In this document: one piece after another, positions 46,623 through 55,214 of the stretch
Layout: every line of letters begins with the position of its first letter
Position numbering within the stretch: the first letter of the stretch is position 1
Source of the DNA: Actinomycetota bacterium
GTDB taxonomy: Bacteria; Actinomycetota; Actinomycetes; Actinomycetales; Dermatophilaceae
Assembly (NCBI GenBank): GCA_020161845.1
Contig: JAIUNK010000028.1
Span: 1 to 57,639, forward strand
Direction of reading: 5' to 3'
Length of the DNA stretch: 57,639 bases
The notes under the pieces: generated by a model
Database searches by the model: none
What the model saw: only the letters and a program-made list of their open reading frames with translations
Told to the model about the DNA's origin: nothing
Program-made: the position numbers and the translations under genes

Positions 46623-47060
46623 GTGACTGCTTCGCCGCAATACCGCGCCGCCCGGGCCCAGGAGATCCTCGCCGACGACCCGGCGGTCATCGCGAACGAC
46701 ATCGTGCCGGGCGAGATCACCGATGACATCGCGGTGATGACGATGGTGGTGCGGGCCGACCAGGCCAACTCGCACGGGATCTGCCACGGCGGGCTGCTGC
46801 TGATGCTGGCCGACACGACCGCGGCGTACGCCCTGAACACGGCGGAAACGGCCAGCCTGTGGGTGACCTCGACCTGCACGGCGCAGTTCCTGCGGCCGGC
46901 CCGGCTGGGCGAGGAATTGCGCGCCACCTGCCGGCTCGTCTGGGACGGCGGGGGTCGATCCCGGCTCTACGACACGGCCGTGACCAACCCGGCGGGCGAG
47001 GTCGTGTTGCTCATGCGCGCCCAGATGACGCGGCTCGCCGCGGCCGCCGAACCTGCCTAG
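46623..47060 (+). CDS. PaaI-type hotdog acyl-CoA thioesterase
   Basis: A 145-residue hotdog-fold protein from GTG 46623. The signature HGICHGGLLLMLADTTAAYA contains the expected catalytic Asp, and VTSTCTAQFLRPARLGEELR is typical of PaaI. PaaI hydrolyses ring-hydroxylated phenylacetyl-CoA esters, but no paa genes are nearby, so the substrate is open. Confidence 0.85.
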   Translation: MTASPQYRAARAQEILADDPAVIANDIVPGEITDDIAVMTMVVRADQANSHGICHGGLLLMLADTTAAYALNTAETASLWVTSTCTAQFLRPARLGEELRATCRLVWDGGGRSRLYDTAVTNPAGEVVLLMRAQMTRLAAAAEPA

Positions 47061-47172
47061 GGTGCGCAGGCCGGGGCCGCGACAGGCATAGGCAGGTCAC
47101 AGCCACCTCCGCCGGGGGACCTAGTCGGCCGGGGCGTACTGGAGTGGTCAAGCCAACCCCAGGAGCCCCGCC

Positions 47173-47805
47173 ATGAACCCCGTCTTCCTCGCCGCCGACC
47201 TGGTCGCGATCACCCTGCTCGTCTTCGCCCTGTTCGTGCCCCGGCACGGCCGCCGCGACATGGTCGTCTCGTTCCTCGTCGTGAACATCGCCGTCTTCGC
47301 GGTCGCCGCCGCCCTCTCGGTCAGCACCGTCGCGGCCGGACTGGGGCTCGGGCTGTTCGGGGTGCTCTCGATCATTCGATTGCGCAGCGAGGAACTGGGC
47401 CAGCACGAGGTGGCCTACTACTTCGCCGCCCTCTCCCTCGGCCTGATCGGCGGCCTGTCCGCGCTGGAGGCGCCCTGGGTCGGCGGCCTGATGGTGCTGG
47501 TGCTGGCCGCCCTGTTCGTCGGCGACCATCCCGCCCTCACCCGCGGCAGCGTGCGCACCGATCTCGTCCTGGACCGCGCACACACCGACGAGGTGGGCCT
47601 GCGCGCGCACCTGGAGCGGCTGTTCGGCGGAACGGTCGACGACGTCGCCGTCCGCAAGATCGACCTGGTCAACGACACGACGTGGGTCACCGTGCGCCGG
47701 CACGGTCACCCACGCCGGGGGCGGGGCGCCGCCGACGCGCTCGGCAGCGGTACGTCGGGTGCCGGCGCGCTACGGCGTACCGCCGGCCTCTCGGAGACAC
47801 GATGA
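47173..47805 (+). CDS. DUF4956 membrane protein
   Basis: A 210-residue protein with four hydrophobic segments in the first ~120 residues (VFLAADLVAITLLVFALFV, VAAGLGLGLFGVLSIIRLRS) and a soluble C-terminal part. LFGVLSIIRLRSEEL is the DUF4956 hallmark. First gene of a three-gene set. Its stop overlaps the start of the VTC gene (ATGA). Function unknown; it is likely the membrane partner of the VTC protein. Confidence 0.85.
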   Translation: MNPVFLAADLVAITLLVFALFVPRHGRRDMVVSFLVVNIAVFAVAAALSVSTVAAGLGLGLFGVLSIIRLRSEELGQHEVAYYFAALSLGLIGGLSALEAPWVGGLMVLVLAALFVGDHPALTRGSVRTDLVLDRAHTDEVGLRAHLERLFGGTVDDVAVRKIDLVNDTTWVTVRRHGHPRRGRGAADALGSGTSGAGALRRTAGLSETR

Positions 47806-48605
47806 CGCTCGCAACCTTTGCCACCACGGCCGACCCCATCACCCTGGACGCCCTCGTGGATCAGGCCGGGATGATGACCCGGGTCGATCGGAAGTACCTG
47901 CTCGACACCGCCGCACTCGACGCGCTGACCGAGGAGATCACCGGCCCGGTGACGGTGCTGGACATCGCCGGACGGCGCACCTTCGCCTACCGGTCCACCT
48001 ACTTCGACACCCCGCAGCTCGATGCCTACACCACCGCAGGACGCGGCCGACGGCGCCGGTTCAAGGTGCGCACCCGCGAATACCTCGACACCGGCACCAC
48101 CTGGTTGGAGGTCAAGACGCGCGGGCCACGCGGCACGACGATCAAGCGCCGGGTCCCGCACACCGGTGACCCGGCCCATCTCGGCGGGGCCGGCCGGGAT
48201 GCCGTCGCCCTGCTGCTCGCCGAGGCCGACGTGCTCGGGGTGGACGTGGGCACGCTCGCGGCGACACTGCAGACCAGCTACCGCCGGACCACCCTGCACC
48301 TCGCCGGCTCGCCCTCGCCGGATCCTCGGCCCGCCACCCGCGCCACCATCGACACCGACCTGAGCTGGGTGGACCTGCGCGACGGTGCCGGGGTCGAGCG
48401 ACCGGACCTCGCGATCGTCGAGACCAAGGGCGTGCGGGCTCCCTCCCCCGTGGATCGGCTGCTGTGGCGGCAGGGGCTACGCCCACGCAGCGTCAGCAAG
48501 TACGGCGCCGGCCTGGCGCGCCTTCGCCCCGACGTGCCGGCCCTGAAGTGGCACCGCGTCGCCACCGGCTGCCTCGCCGGTGGCGGCCTGAGGCCTGAGG
48601 CCTGA
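47802..48605 (+). CDS. VTC-domain protein (polyphosphate polymerase-like)
   Basis: A 267-residue VTC domain. Visible tunnel residues include MTRVDRKYLLDTAALDAL, YRSTYFDTPQLDAYTTAGRG, RRRRFKVRTREYLDTGTTWL then EVKTRGPRG, and the basic end PRSVSKYGAGLARL. In yeast Vtc4 this fold makes polyphosphate from ATP; most bacterial homologues are untested. It is coupled to DUF4956 and followed by a secreted carbohydrate-binding lipoprotein. Confidence 0.85.
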   Translation: MTLATFATTADPITLDALVDQAGMMTRVDRKYLLDTAALDALTEEITGPVTVLDIAGRRTFAYRSTYFDTPQLDAYTTAGRGRRRRFKVRTREYLDTGTTWLEVKTRGPRGTTIKRRVPHTGDPAHLGGAGRDAVALLLAEADVLGVDVGTLAATLQTSYRRTTLHLAGSPSPDPRPATRATIDTDLSWVDLRDGAGVERPDLAIVETKGVRAPSPVDRLLWRQGLRPRSVSKYGAGLARLRPDVPALKWHRVATGCLAGGGLRPEA

Positions 48606-48613
48606 GGCCTGAG
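48586..48613. repeat. 7-bp tandem repeat, four copies, across the VTC stop codon
   Basis: GCCTGAG is repeated four times in a row and the TGA used as stop (48603-48605) is within it. Because each unit carries a TGA and 7 is not a multiple of three, gain or loss of a copy would change the C-terminal residues and stop position by a few codons. Confidence 0.85.
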
Positions 48614-48725
48614 GCGAACCCGCCGCGTCCCGCCCGGCCGCACTCCGGCCGGCGGCGCTGCGCCCTGCCGCGGCTCCACCCACACCCCCCATGACCCGCA
48701 CCACCACCGCAAAGGAACCACTCCC

Positions 48726-50339
48726 ATGAAGAAGCCCACCCGTCTCGGTCACGGCATCGCCGCCCTCGGCCTGGCCCTGTCGGTCGCCGCCTGCGGCTCC
48801 GGTAACGCCATCGCCGGCCTGACCACGACCGGCTCGAGCGCCTCAAGCACCTCCACCACCCGAAGCACCACGGAGGCCGCCGCCCGCACCGGTGCCGCCG
48901 CCGCCCTGCTGGGCGACAACGTCGAATCCCATGCACAGGCCGACGACGTCGACTACGACGCCGCGAGCGCCGTGACCGTCACCCTGTCCGATGCGGGCAG
49001 CACGGCCACAGGCGCCGGCGTCACCGTCAGCGGCTCAACGGTCACCATCACCCAGAAGGGCACCTACGTGCTCTCCGGGACGCTGACCAACGGGCAGGTC
49101 GTGGTCGACAGCTCGGCGCAGGGCAAGGTGCGTCTCGTCCTGGCCGGCGCCTCGATCAGCAGCACCAGTTCGGCGGCGATCTACGTCAAGGCCGCCGACG
49201 AGGCCGTCATCGTCCTCGCCGACGGGACGACCAATACGGTCAGCGGGGCCGCCGCCTCCACGACGACCACCGACCCCGACGCGCCCAACGCCGCCATCTT
49301 CTCGATGGCGGACCTGACCATCGGCGGCACGGGCTCGCTCACGGTCACCGGAACCGGCAACGACGGCATCGCCGGCAAGGACGGCCTGGTGATCCTCGGC
49401 GGCACCATCGACATCACCGCGAAGGATGACGGGATCCGCGGCAAGGACTACCTGATCGTGCAGGGCGGAACGCTCCGCGTCACCGCCGGTGGCGAGGGCC
49501 TGAAATCGGACAACGAGACCGACGACACTGTCGGCTACCTGCGCATCACCGACGGCACCGTGACGGTGGCCGCCGGCGACGACGGAATGCACGCCGAGGG
49601 CGACCTCAGCATCGAGGGCGGCACGGTGCGGGTGACCCGCTCCGCCGAGGGCCTCGAGGGCGCCAACATCGTGCTGGCCGGAGGCAGCACCACCGTCACC
49701 GCCTCCGACGACGGGGTCAACGCCTCGGCCGGCTCCACGACTGCCGGCGCCAGCCAGGGCGGTCCCGGCGGCGGACCCGGCGGTGGTGGCGGCATGGCGA
49801 ACACCGGCGAACAGCTCATCATCAGCGGCGGGACGACGGTGGTCACGGCCGACGGGGACGGCCTGGACTCCAACGGCACGATCGCCATCAGCGGCGGGAC
49901 GACCGTCGTCAACGGGCCGACCACGAACGGCAACGGCGCCCTGGACTCCAACGGCGGCATCACGGTCACCGGCGGGACGGTGCTTGCCGCAGGCAGCGCG
50001 GGCATGGCGGAGGCACCGGGTAGCGCGTCCACGCAGGGCTGGGTCCAGGTCGGCCTGCCCGGCGCGCTCCAGCCGGGCACGACCGTCCAGCTCGTCGACA
50101 ACGGCCGGGTCGTCGCGAGCTACACCGCCACCCGGAGCGTGCAGAACATCGTCCTGGCCGGTGCGGACATCGCGCAGGGCCAGAGCTACGACGTGTACGT
50201 CGGGGGCCGGCTCGCCGCCGACGCGGTGGCTGACACCTTCTCCCTCGGCGGCGACGGCTCCGGTGCAACGAAGACCACGACCGTCACCGCCGGCCAGGCG
50301 ACCGGTGGCATGGGCGGCGGCTTCGGCGGTCCGCGATGA
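48726..50339 (+). CDS. Carbohydrate-binding lipoprotein (Cthe_2159-type beta-helix)
   Basis: A 537-residue exported protein with lipobox LSVAACGSG. After a Ser/Thr linker, the body is a right-handed beta-helix-like array of repeats around GNDGIAGKDGLVILGGTIDI, AKDDGIRGKDYLIVQGG and ADGDGLDSNGTIAISGGT. These match the cellulose/pectin-binding Cthe_2159 family. A Gly-rich loop (GGPGGGPGGGGG) interrupts it. Completes a DUF4956-VTC-binding protein set. Confidence 0.82.
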   Translation: MKKPTRLGHGIAALGLALSVAACGSGNAIAGLTTTGSSASSTSTTRSTTEAAARTGAAAALLGDNVESHAQADDVDYDAASAVTVTLSDAGSTATGAGVTVSGSTVTITQKGTYVLSGTLTNGQVVVDSSAQGKVRLVLAGASISSTSSAAIYVKAADEAVIVLADGTTNTVSGAAASTTTTDPDAPNAAIFSMADLTIGGTGSLTVTGTGNDGIAGKDGLVILGGTIDITAKDDGIRGKDYLIVQGGTLRVTAGGEGLKSDNETDDTVGYLRITDGTVTVAAGDDGMHAEGDLSIEGGTVRVTRSAEGLEGANIVLAGGSTTVTASDDGVNASAGSTTAGASQGGPGGGPGGGGGMANTGEQLIISGGTTVVTADGDGLDSNGTIAISGGTTVVNGPTTNGNGALDSNGGITVTGGTVLAAGSAGMAEAPGSASTQGWVQVGLPGALQPGTTVQLVDNGRVVASYTATRSVQNIVLAGADIAQGQSYDVYVGGRLAADAVADTFSLGGDGSGATKTTTVTAGQATGGMGGGFGGPR

Positions 50340-50460
50340 GCGCCCCCAGCCAGGCCCCGCCGTCCCCGGTGCCCGCCGCGGCGTCGGCCCCCCGGCCCGG
50401 AGGGACTCGGCATCCGATCACGCGGCGCGGATTCCTCGGTGCCGCCCTCGGCGGGGTTGC
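50336..50460 (+). pseudogene. Start of a Tat-exported protein, truncated
   Basis: ATG 50336 overlaps the upstream stop by 4 bp (ATGA) and encodes a Pro/Ala-rich leader ending in the twin-arginine motif ITRRGFLGAALGG. After about 40 residues the frame becomes unrelated Arg-rich sequence while another frame carries a GtrA remnant. The rest of the Tat-exported protein is missing. Confidence 0.6.
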
Positions 50461-50864
50461 TGCGCGCCGCCCGCGAGCGGTTGACGGTGCGCGAGGTGCC
50501 GATCGCCACGATCTACCTCGACGACAACGCCTCCTCGCACTTTCGGCCGCTGCACGATTCGGCGCGGATCTACCTGCCGTTCCTCGGCTACGGGCTGGCC
50601 TGGCTCGCCGGTTTCGTCGTGGACCTGGTGCTGCTGGCGGCCGTCATGGCCCTGACCGGGAACCTCACCGCATCGGTGGTGGCCGCACGGGTCGTCAGCG
50701 GGTCCGTGAACTTCACCCTGAATCGGACGTGGGTCCTCGCCGCGAACCTGACGCTGATCGGCGCGGCCGTCCAGCGGGCAGGGTTCACCGCACTGCCGCC
50801 CTCTTCGCCGCACTGCCGCCCTCCTTCAACGAGGGCGCCAGTCACGCGACTGGGGCGGCAGTGA
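50439..50864 (+). pseudogene. GT2-GtrA fusion protein remnant
   Basis: From about 50460 the frame reads RERLTVREVPIATIYLDDNA then SSHFRPLHDSARIY, the end of a GT2 glycosyltransferase domain. It continues into GtrA membrane segments (LAWLAGFVVDLVLLAAVMAL) and VSGSVNFTLNRTWVL. The catalytic GT2 part is absent, and homology stops near 50745, losing the last two GtrA helices. It is therefore deleted on both sides. Bases 50872-51044 hold no gene. Confidence 0.72.
50792..50862. repeat. Second REP-like palindromic element with ACTGCCGCCC motif
   Basis: ACTGCCGCCC occurs at 50792-50801 and 50812-50821, inverted as GGGCGGCAGT at 50853-50862. Two smaller hairpins are nested inside (50818-50823 with 50831-50836, and 50838-50843 with 50848-50853). 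It is the same motif and layout as at 1517-1587. It abuts the 3' end of the GtrA remnant. Confidence 0.6.
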
Positions 50865-51044
50865 GAAAACCCCTCCTCCCCGGCCCACACGACGTACGGC
50901 GTGGAGTCTCAGCCGACGCCAGCGTCTCGACGACGTCTTAAACGAGTGATGCCTCGCAGCCGATGAACCCCCGACCCGATCACCACGGCCGACCGGGCGT
51001 GCTGGTCCGAGCCGGCGAGCCGACGCGCACCGTCCTACGCCCGG

Positions 51045-51833
51045 TCAGAGGCGGGCCAGCCAGTCGTGCCAGGCGGCCAACCCCTCGCCGGTGCGGGCCG
51101 ACACCTCGAACACCGTCGCGCTCGGGTTGACCGCAGCGAGGTTGGCCCGGAACAGCTCGAGGTCGACGTCGAGGTGCGGCAGCAGGTCGATCTTGTTGAC
51201 CAGCACCACATCGCAGGCGCGGAACATCACCGGGTACTTCAGCGGCTTCTCCTCGCCCTCGGTCACCGCGGCGATCATCACCCGGGCGTGCGCGCCGACG
51301 TCGAATTCGGCCGGGCAGACGAGGTTTCCGACGTTCTCGATGAGCAGTACGTCGAGTGCGGCGAGGTCCAGCGCGGTCAGTGCGCGGGCCACCATGGGGG
51401 CGTCCAGGTGACACTCGCCACCGAACCCGGAGCCGGTGTTGAGCAGGGCGACCTGGGCGCCCAGACCGGCAAGCCGGTCGGCGTCCAGGGAGGTCTCGAT
51501 GTCCCCCTCGACCACGCCGGCGCGCACGCCCTGGTCGCGCAGGTGCGCCAAGGTGTGGGCCAGGAGGGCGGTCTTGCCCGCCCCGGGCGCCGACATCAGG
51601 TTGACGCAACGCACCCCGGCGGCGTCGAAGGCGGCACGGTTCGCGGCGGCGGCGCGATCGTTCTCGGCGAAGATGCGCTCCAGCACCACGATCCGTTCGC
51701 CGCCGGTCGCATAGCCCGAGTGGTCGCCGTGCTGGTGGTCCTGGGGGTGAGAGCCCTGCGGGTGAGCGTGCGCGTCGGCGCCGTGCGCGTGGTCGTGCTC
51801 GGTTCCGTCGTCGTGCCGGTGGAATCGGCCCAT
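51045..51833 (-). CDS. hypB: Hydrogenase nickel incorporation GTPase HypB
   Basis: A 262-residue G3E-type GTPase with a His-rich N-terminus (HDHAHGADAHAHP and further His clusters, residues 5-40) that could store nickel. The P-loop is SAPGAGKTALLAH, followed by EGDIETSLDADRL, GECHLDA with the metal-binding Cys-His, and VLVNKIDLLPHL. It delivers Ni to [NiFe]-hydrogenase precursors together with HypA. ATG shares a base with the hypA stop. Confidence 0.96.
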   Translation of the reverse strand: MGRFHRHDDGTEHDHAHGADAHAHPQGSHPQDHQHGDHSGYATGGERIVVLERIFAENDRAAAANRAAFDAAGVRCVNLMSAPGAGKTALLAHTLAHLRDQGVRAGVVEGDIETSLDADRLAGLGAQVALLNTGSGFGGECHLDAPMVARALTALDLAALDVLLIENVGNLVCPAEFDVGAHARVMIAAVTEGEEKPLKYPVMFRACDVVLVNKIDLLPHLDVDLELFRANLAAVNPSATVFEVSARTGEGLAAWHDWLARL

Positions 51834-52240
51834 CAGTTCTCCCGCTCGCTGGTTGCCTTGCTCGCCGACTCGCCGGGCGCCCCGCCCTCGCTCAACCCCG
51901 GGGCCACCCCGAGGTCGATCGAGGTGACCAGGAAATCCTCACCCTCGGTCACCTCGACGTCCGCGGAATCACAGACCCCGCAGGCCAGCACGAGGACGTC
52001 CGCGACCTCGGTGCTCGCACCGCACGGCCGGCAGGCCAGCACGACCGGCACCTCGTCGATGTCGAGGCGCGAACCGCCGAGCGGTCCGCCCGCGGTGACG
52101 AGGCCCCAACAGTACGTGAGGGTGTCCGGAACGACCTGGCGAAGCCGGCCGATCCGCAGGTGCACCGTCGTCACCGGTCGCCCGGCTCGGGCCCGCTCCA
52201 CGACGTCCGCGATCGCGCCGCACAGCGACAGCTCGTGCAC
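51833..52240 (-). CDS. hypA: Hydrogenase nickel/zinc metallochaperone HypA
   Basis: A 135-residue protein from GTG 52240 (MHELSLCGAI, whose His2 ligates Ni) with AGGAGG upstream. The zinc site has two Cys pairs, ACRPCG and ACGVCDSADVEVTEGEDF. The C-terminal ~25 residues are a nonconserved polar extension. It diverges from hypF, with the promoters in 52241-52396. Confidence 0.93.
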   Translation of the reverse strand: MHELSLCGAIADVVERARAGRPVTTVHLRIGRLRQVVPDTLTYCWGLVTAGGPLGGSRLDIDEVPVVLACRPCGASTEVADVLVLACGVCDSADVEVTEGEDFLVTSIDLGVAPGLSEGGAPGESASKATSEREN

Positions 52241-52396
52241 CGCCCACCTCCTCGCATCGGTGTTGTCGAGCGTTCGGGGCGCCAGACGAGCGCACCCGCG
52301 GCAATATCTTGGCGTGCTTCGACACGACATGGCGGTGGACCGGGCACTTGCCCGCGGTGACGGCGGCACCGGCCGGGTGGTCTTGTGGGAACGGCG

Positions 52397-54877
52397 GTGA
52401 GCACCCCGGCCGTGCGCCGGGTGCTGGCGGTCCGCGGCGTCGTGCAGGGGGTCGGCTTCCGGCCGCACGTGGCCCGGCTGGCCGGCGCGTTGGACCTGGC
52501 CGGGACCTGCCGCAACGACACCGCGGGCGTCCGGATCGAGGTCGAGGGCCCGGCGGCGGCGGTGGCGGCGTTCGAGCGGCGGTTGCGAGCCGAGGCGCCG
52601 CCGTTGGCCCGCATCGACGCGGTCGCAGCGCACGACGTACCGCCCTGCGGCGCGACCGGATTCGCCATCATCGCGTCGGCGGACGGCGCCGGGGAACGCA
52701 CCCTGGTGCCGCCGGACACGGCCGTCTGCGCGGACTGCCTCGCCGAGCTGCGCGATCCCGCGGACCGCCGCTACCGCCACCCGTTCATCACCTGCACGAA
52801 CTGCGGGCCGCGGCTGAGCATCACGGTGGATCTGCCGTACGACCGGCCGAACACGACCCTGGCCGGGTTCGCGATGTGCGCGGCGTGTGTGGCCGAGTAC
52901 GCGGACCCGCTGGACCGCCGCTATCACGCCCAGCCGATCGGGTGTCACGACTGCGGGCCGAGGCTGTGGTACGCCGAGCCGGGCGGGCCGGCGCGCCCGC
53001 CTGAACCGGCGTCCCGCGCGGTCGACGGCGAGCGGGCCCTGCAGATGGCCGTGGCCACCCTGGCCGGCGGGGGCATCGTGGCCGTGAAGGGCATCGGCGG
53101 TTACCACCTGGCGTGCGACGCGAGCAACGCCGCTGCGGTGACCCGGCTGCGCGAGCGCAAGCACCGGCCGGACCGACCGTTGGCCGTGCTGGTCGCCGAC
53201 CTGGTCGCGGCCGGGCGGGTCGTCGACCTGCCCCCCGGGGCGGCCGCCGTGCTGGACTCGCCGCAGCGCCCGATCGTGCTGCTGCCCGCGCGTCCCGACG
53301 CCCCGGTGGCCGAGCAGATCGCCCCGGGCCTGGGGGAACACGGCGTGCTGCTGGCGTATGCCCCAGTGCACCACCTGCTGCTGGCCGACCTCGCCGCCGC
53401 GACTGGGCGCCCGTCGGTGCTGGTTCTGACCTCGGGCAATGCCGCCGGGGAGCCGCTGTGCCATCGCGACGAGGATGCGCTGGAGCGCCTGGCCGGGATC
53501 GCCGACGGCATCCTCGGCCATGACCGCCCGATCGTGGTGCCTGTCGAGGACAGCGTGATCGCCTGGCCCGACCCGAACTCCAGCGGCGCCGCCGGTCGGC
53601 ACGCCAGCTGCGCTCCCGGCGGGGCTGACGGCGGGGCAGACCGCGGGGTCCCGGTGCGGCGTTCCCGCGGGTACGCCCCGCTACCCGTGATGCTTGCTCC
53701 AGCAAGCGGCGTCGGGGCCAACACCGTCCTGGCCGCCGGGGCGGAGCTGAAGAACACCGTCGCGTTGGCCCGGGACGGGCTGGCCTTCGTGTCGGGGCAC
53801 GTCGGCGACCTGGCGAGCCTGGCCGCGCAGGAGGCCCACCAGCAGGTCACCGACCAGCTGCTGCGCTTTCACCGAATGGCACCGGCGCTGCTGGTGGCGG
53901 ACCGCCACCCCGGCTATGCCTCGCTGGCCTGGGCGCGCCGGTACGCCGCCGAGCTCGGCGTACCCGTCCTGGAGGTCCAGCACCACCACGCGCACCTGGC
54001 GGCCCTGGCCGCCGAGCACGGCCGGCTCGCCGAGCCGCTCCTCGGGCTGGTCTTCGACGGGACGGGATACGGCTGCGACGGGGGCGTCTGGGGCGGCGAG
54101 CTGCTGCTGCTCGGCGAGGGCGGGAGCACCGCGCAGCGCCTGGGCCGGCTCGGCGACGTGCGTCTGCCGGGCGGCGACGAGGGGGTGCGACATCCGATCC
54201 GTACGGCGGTGCTGGCGCTGCTCGACGCCGGGCTGGACGTGGCCGACCATCCGCTGGTTGGGCAGCTGAGCCCGGCCGAGCTGGCCGTCCTGCGGCGCGC
54301 CCACGACACGGGGCTGGCGACGGTCCCGACCAGCAGCGTCGGGCGGCTGTTCGACGTCGTGGCCGCGCTGCTCGGGGTGCGTCACCGCGTGACCTACGAG
54401 GCGCAGGCGGCCATCGAGCTGGAGGCCGCCGCCCGCACCTGGCGCCGGCTGGCAGGGACCGCGTCGACCGATGCGCCGAGGCTGCGGCTGCCGGTGCGCA
54501 CCCTCGGCGAGCTGACGGTCCTGGATCCGGTGCCGCTGGTGCGGGACCTGGCCGAGCACACCCGCGCGGGCATCCCGCCGGGCCGCCTCGCCGACGCCTT
54601 CCACGCAGCGCTGGCCCGGGCCGCGGCGGAGCTGGCGGCCGGGGCGGCCAGCTCCCACGGCGTACGGACCGTGGGCCTGACCGGTGGCGTGTTCGTCAAC
54701 CGGTTGCTGCTCGCGCAGACCTCGCGCGAGCTGCACGATCGGGGCCTGTCCGTGCTGACCCACCGCGTCGTGCCCGCCAACGACGGCGGACTGGCCCTCG
54801 GCCAGGTGGCCGTCGGCATGGCAACCTTGGCAAGCAGCACCGGCGGCCCGATGGCCGGCGACGCCGGACGAGAATGA
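52397..54877 (+). CDS. hypF: Carbamoyltransferase HypF
   Basis: About 826 residues. GTG 52397 has GGGA 6 nt upstream; GTG 52385 would add four residues. Domains in order: acylphosphatase (GVVQGVGFRPHVARL, catalytic Arg and the CRND Asn); two zinc-finger units (CADCLAEL to CTNCGPRL, CAACVAEY to CHDCGPRL); YrdC-like (KGIGGYHLACDASNAAAVTR); and Kae1-like (QHHHAHLAALAAEHG, VGLTGGVFVNRLLLA). It transfers carbamoyl from carbamoyl phosphate to HypE for cyanide ligand synthesis. Confidence 0.96.
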   Translation: MSTPAVRRVLAVRGVVQGVGFRPHVARLAGALDLAGTCRNDTAGVRIEVEGPAAAVAAFERRLRAEAPPLARIDAVAAHDVPPCGATGFAIIASADGAGERTLVPPDTAVCADCLAELRDPADRRYRHPFITCTNCGPRLSITVDLPYDRPNTTLAGFAMCAACVAEYADPLDRRYHAQPIGCHDCGPRLWYAEPGGPARPPEPASRAVDGERALQMAVATLAGGGIVAVKGIGGYHLACDASNAAAVTRLRERKHRPDRPLAVLVADLVAAGRVVDLPPGAAAVLDSPQRPIVLLPARPDAPVAEQIAPGLGEHGVLLAYAPVHHLLLADLAAATGRPSVLVLTSGNAAGEPLCHRDEDALERLAGIADGILGHDRPIVVPVEDSVIAWPDPNSSGAAGRHASCAPGGADGGADRGVPVRRSRGYAPLPVMLAPASGVGANTVLAAGAELKNTVALARDGLAFVSGHVGDLASLAAQEAHQQVTDQLLRFHRMAPALLVADRHPGYASLAWARRYAAELGVPVLEVQHHHAHLAALAAEHGRLAEPLLGLVFDGTGYGCDGGVWGGELLLLGEGGSTAQRLGRLGDVRLPGGDEGVRHPIRTAVLALLDAGLDVADHPLVGQLSPAELAVLRRAHDTGLATVPTSSVGRLFDVVAALLGVRHRVTYEAQAAIELEAAARTWRRLAGTASTDAPRLRLPVRTLGELTVLDPVPLVRDLAEHTRAGIPPGRLADAFHAALARAAAELAAGAASSHGVRTVGLTGGVFVNRLLLAQTSRELHDRGLSVLTHRVVPANDGGLALGQVAVGMATLASSTGGPMAGDAGRE

Positions 54878-54887
54878 GGAGAGACCC

Positions 54888-55214
54888 ATGTGTCTGGCCG
54901 TACCCGGCCGCGTGCTGACGATCTACGCCGAGCGCGGCACCACCATGGCCGACGTCGACTTCGGCGGCGCCCGAAAGAAGGTCTGTCTGGCCTATCTGCC
55001 GGAGACGCAGGTCGGCGAATACGTCATCGTGCACGTGGGATTCGCGATCCAGCGCCTCGATGAGGCGTCCGCGCTGGAGACGCTGGCGACGTTCGAACGG
55101 ATGGGCCTGCTCGCGGAGGAGTTCGGCGAGCCCAGCGGCGAGCCGTTCGGCGAGGCCGGCCGCGAGGCCGCTGCCGAGCCCGACGGCAAGTCCCGGCCGG
55201 CGGTGCCGCAGTGA
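54888..55214 (+). CDS. hypC: Hydrogenase assembly chaperone HypC
   Basis: A 108-residue HypC/HybG protein: [10 protein letters not shown] with the functional Cys2, then [20 protein letters not shown] and [12 protein letters not shown]. It scaffolds Fe(CN)2CO assembly with HypD. The last ~25 residues (Gly/Glu/Pro-rich, with repeated GEP) are longer than usual. Its stop overlaps the hypD start by 4 bp. Confidence 0.95.
   Translation: MCLAVPGRVLTIYAERGTTMADVDFGGARKKVCLAYLPETQVGEYVIVHVGFAIQRLDEASALETLATFERMGLLAEEFGEPSGEPFGEAGREAAAEPDGKSRPAVPQ

Noticed and set aside
46623-47060. Member of a phenylacetate (paa) operon
   Set aside because: The hotdog protein is PaaI-like, but no paa genes lie nearby on either side; only the fold assignment is supported.
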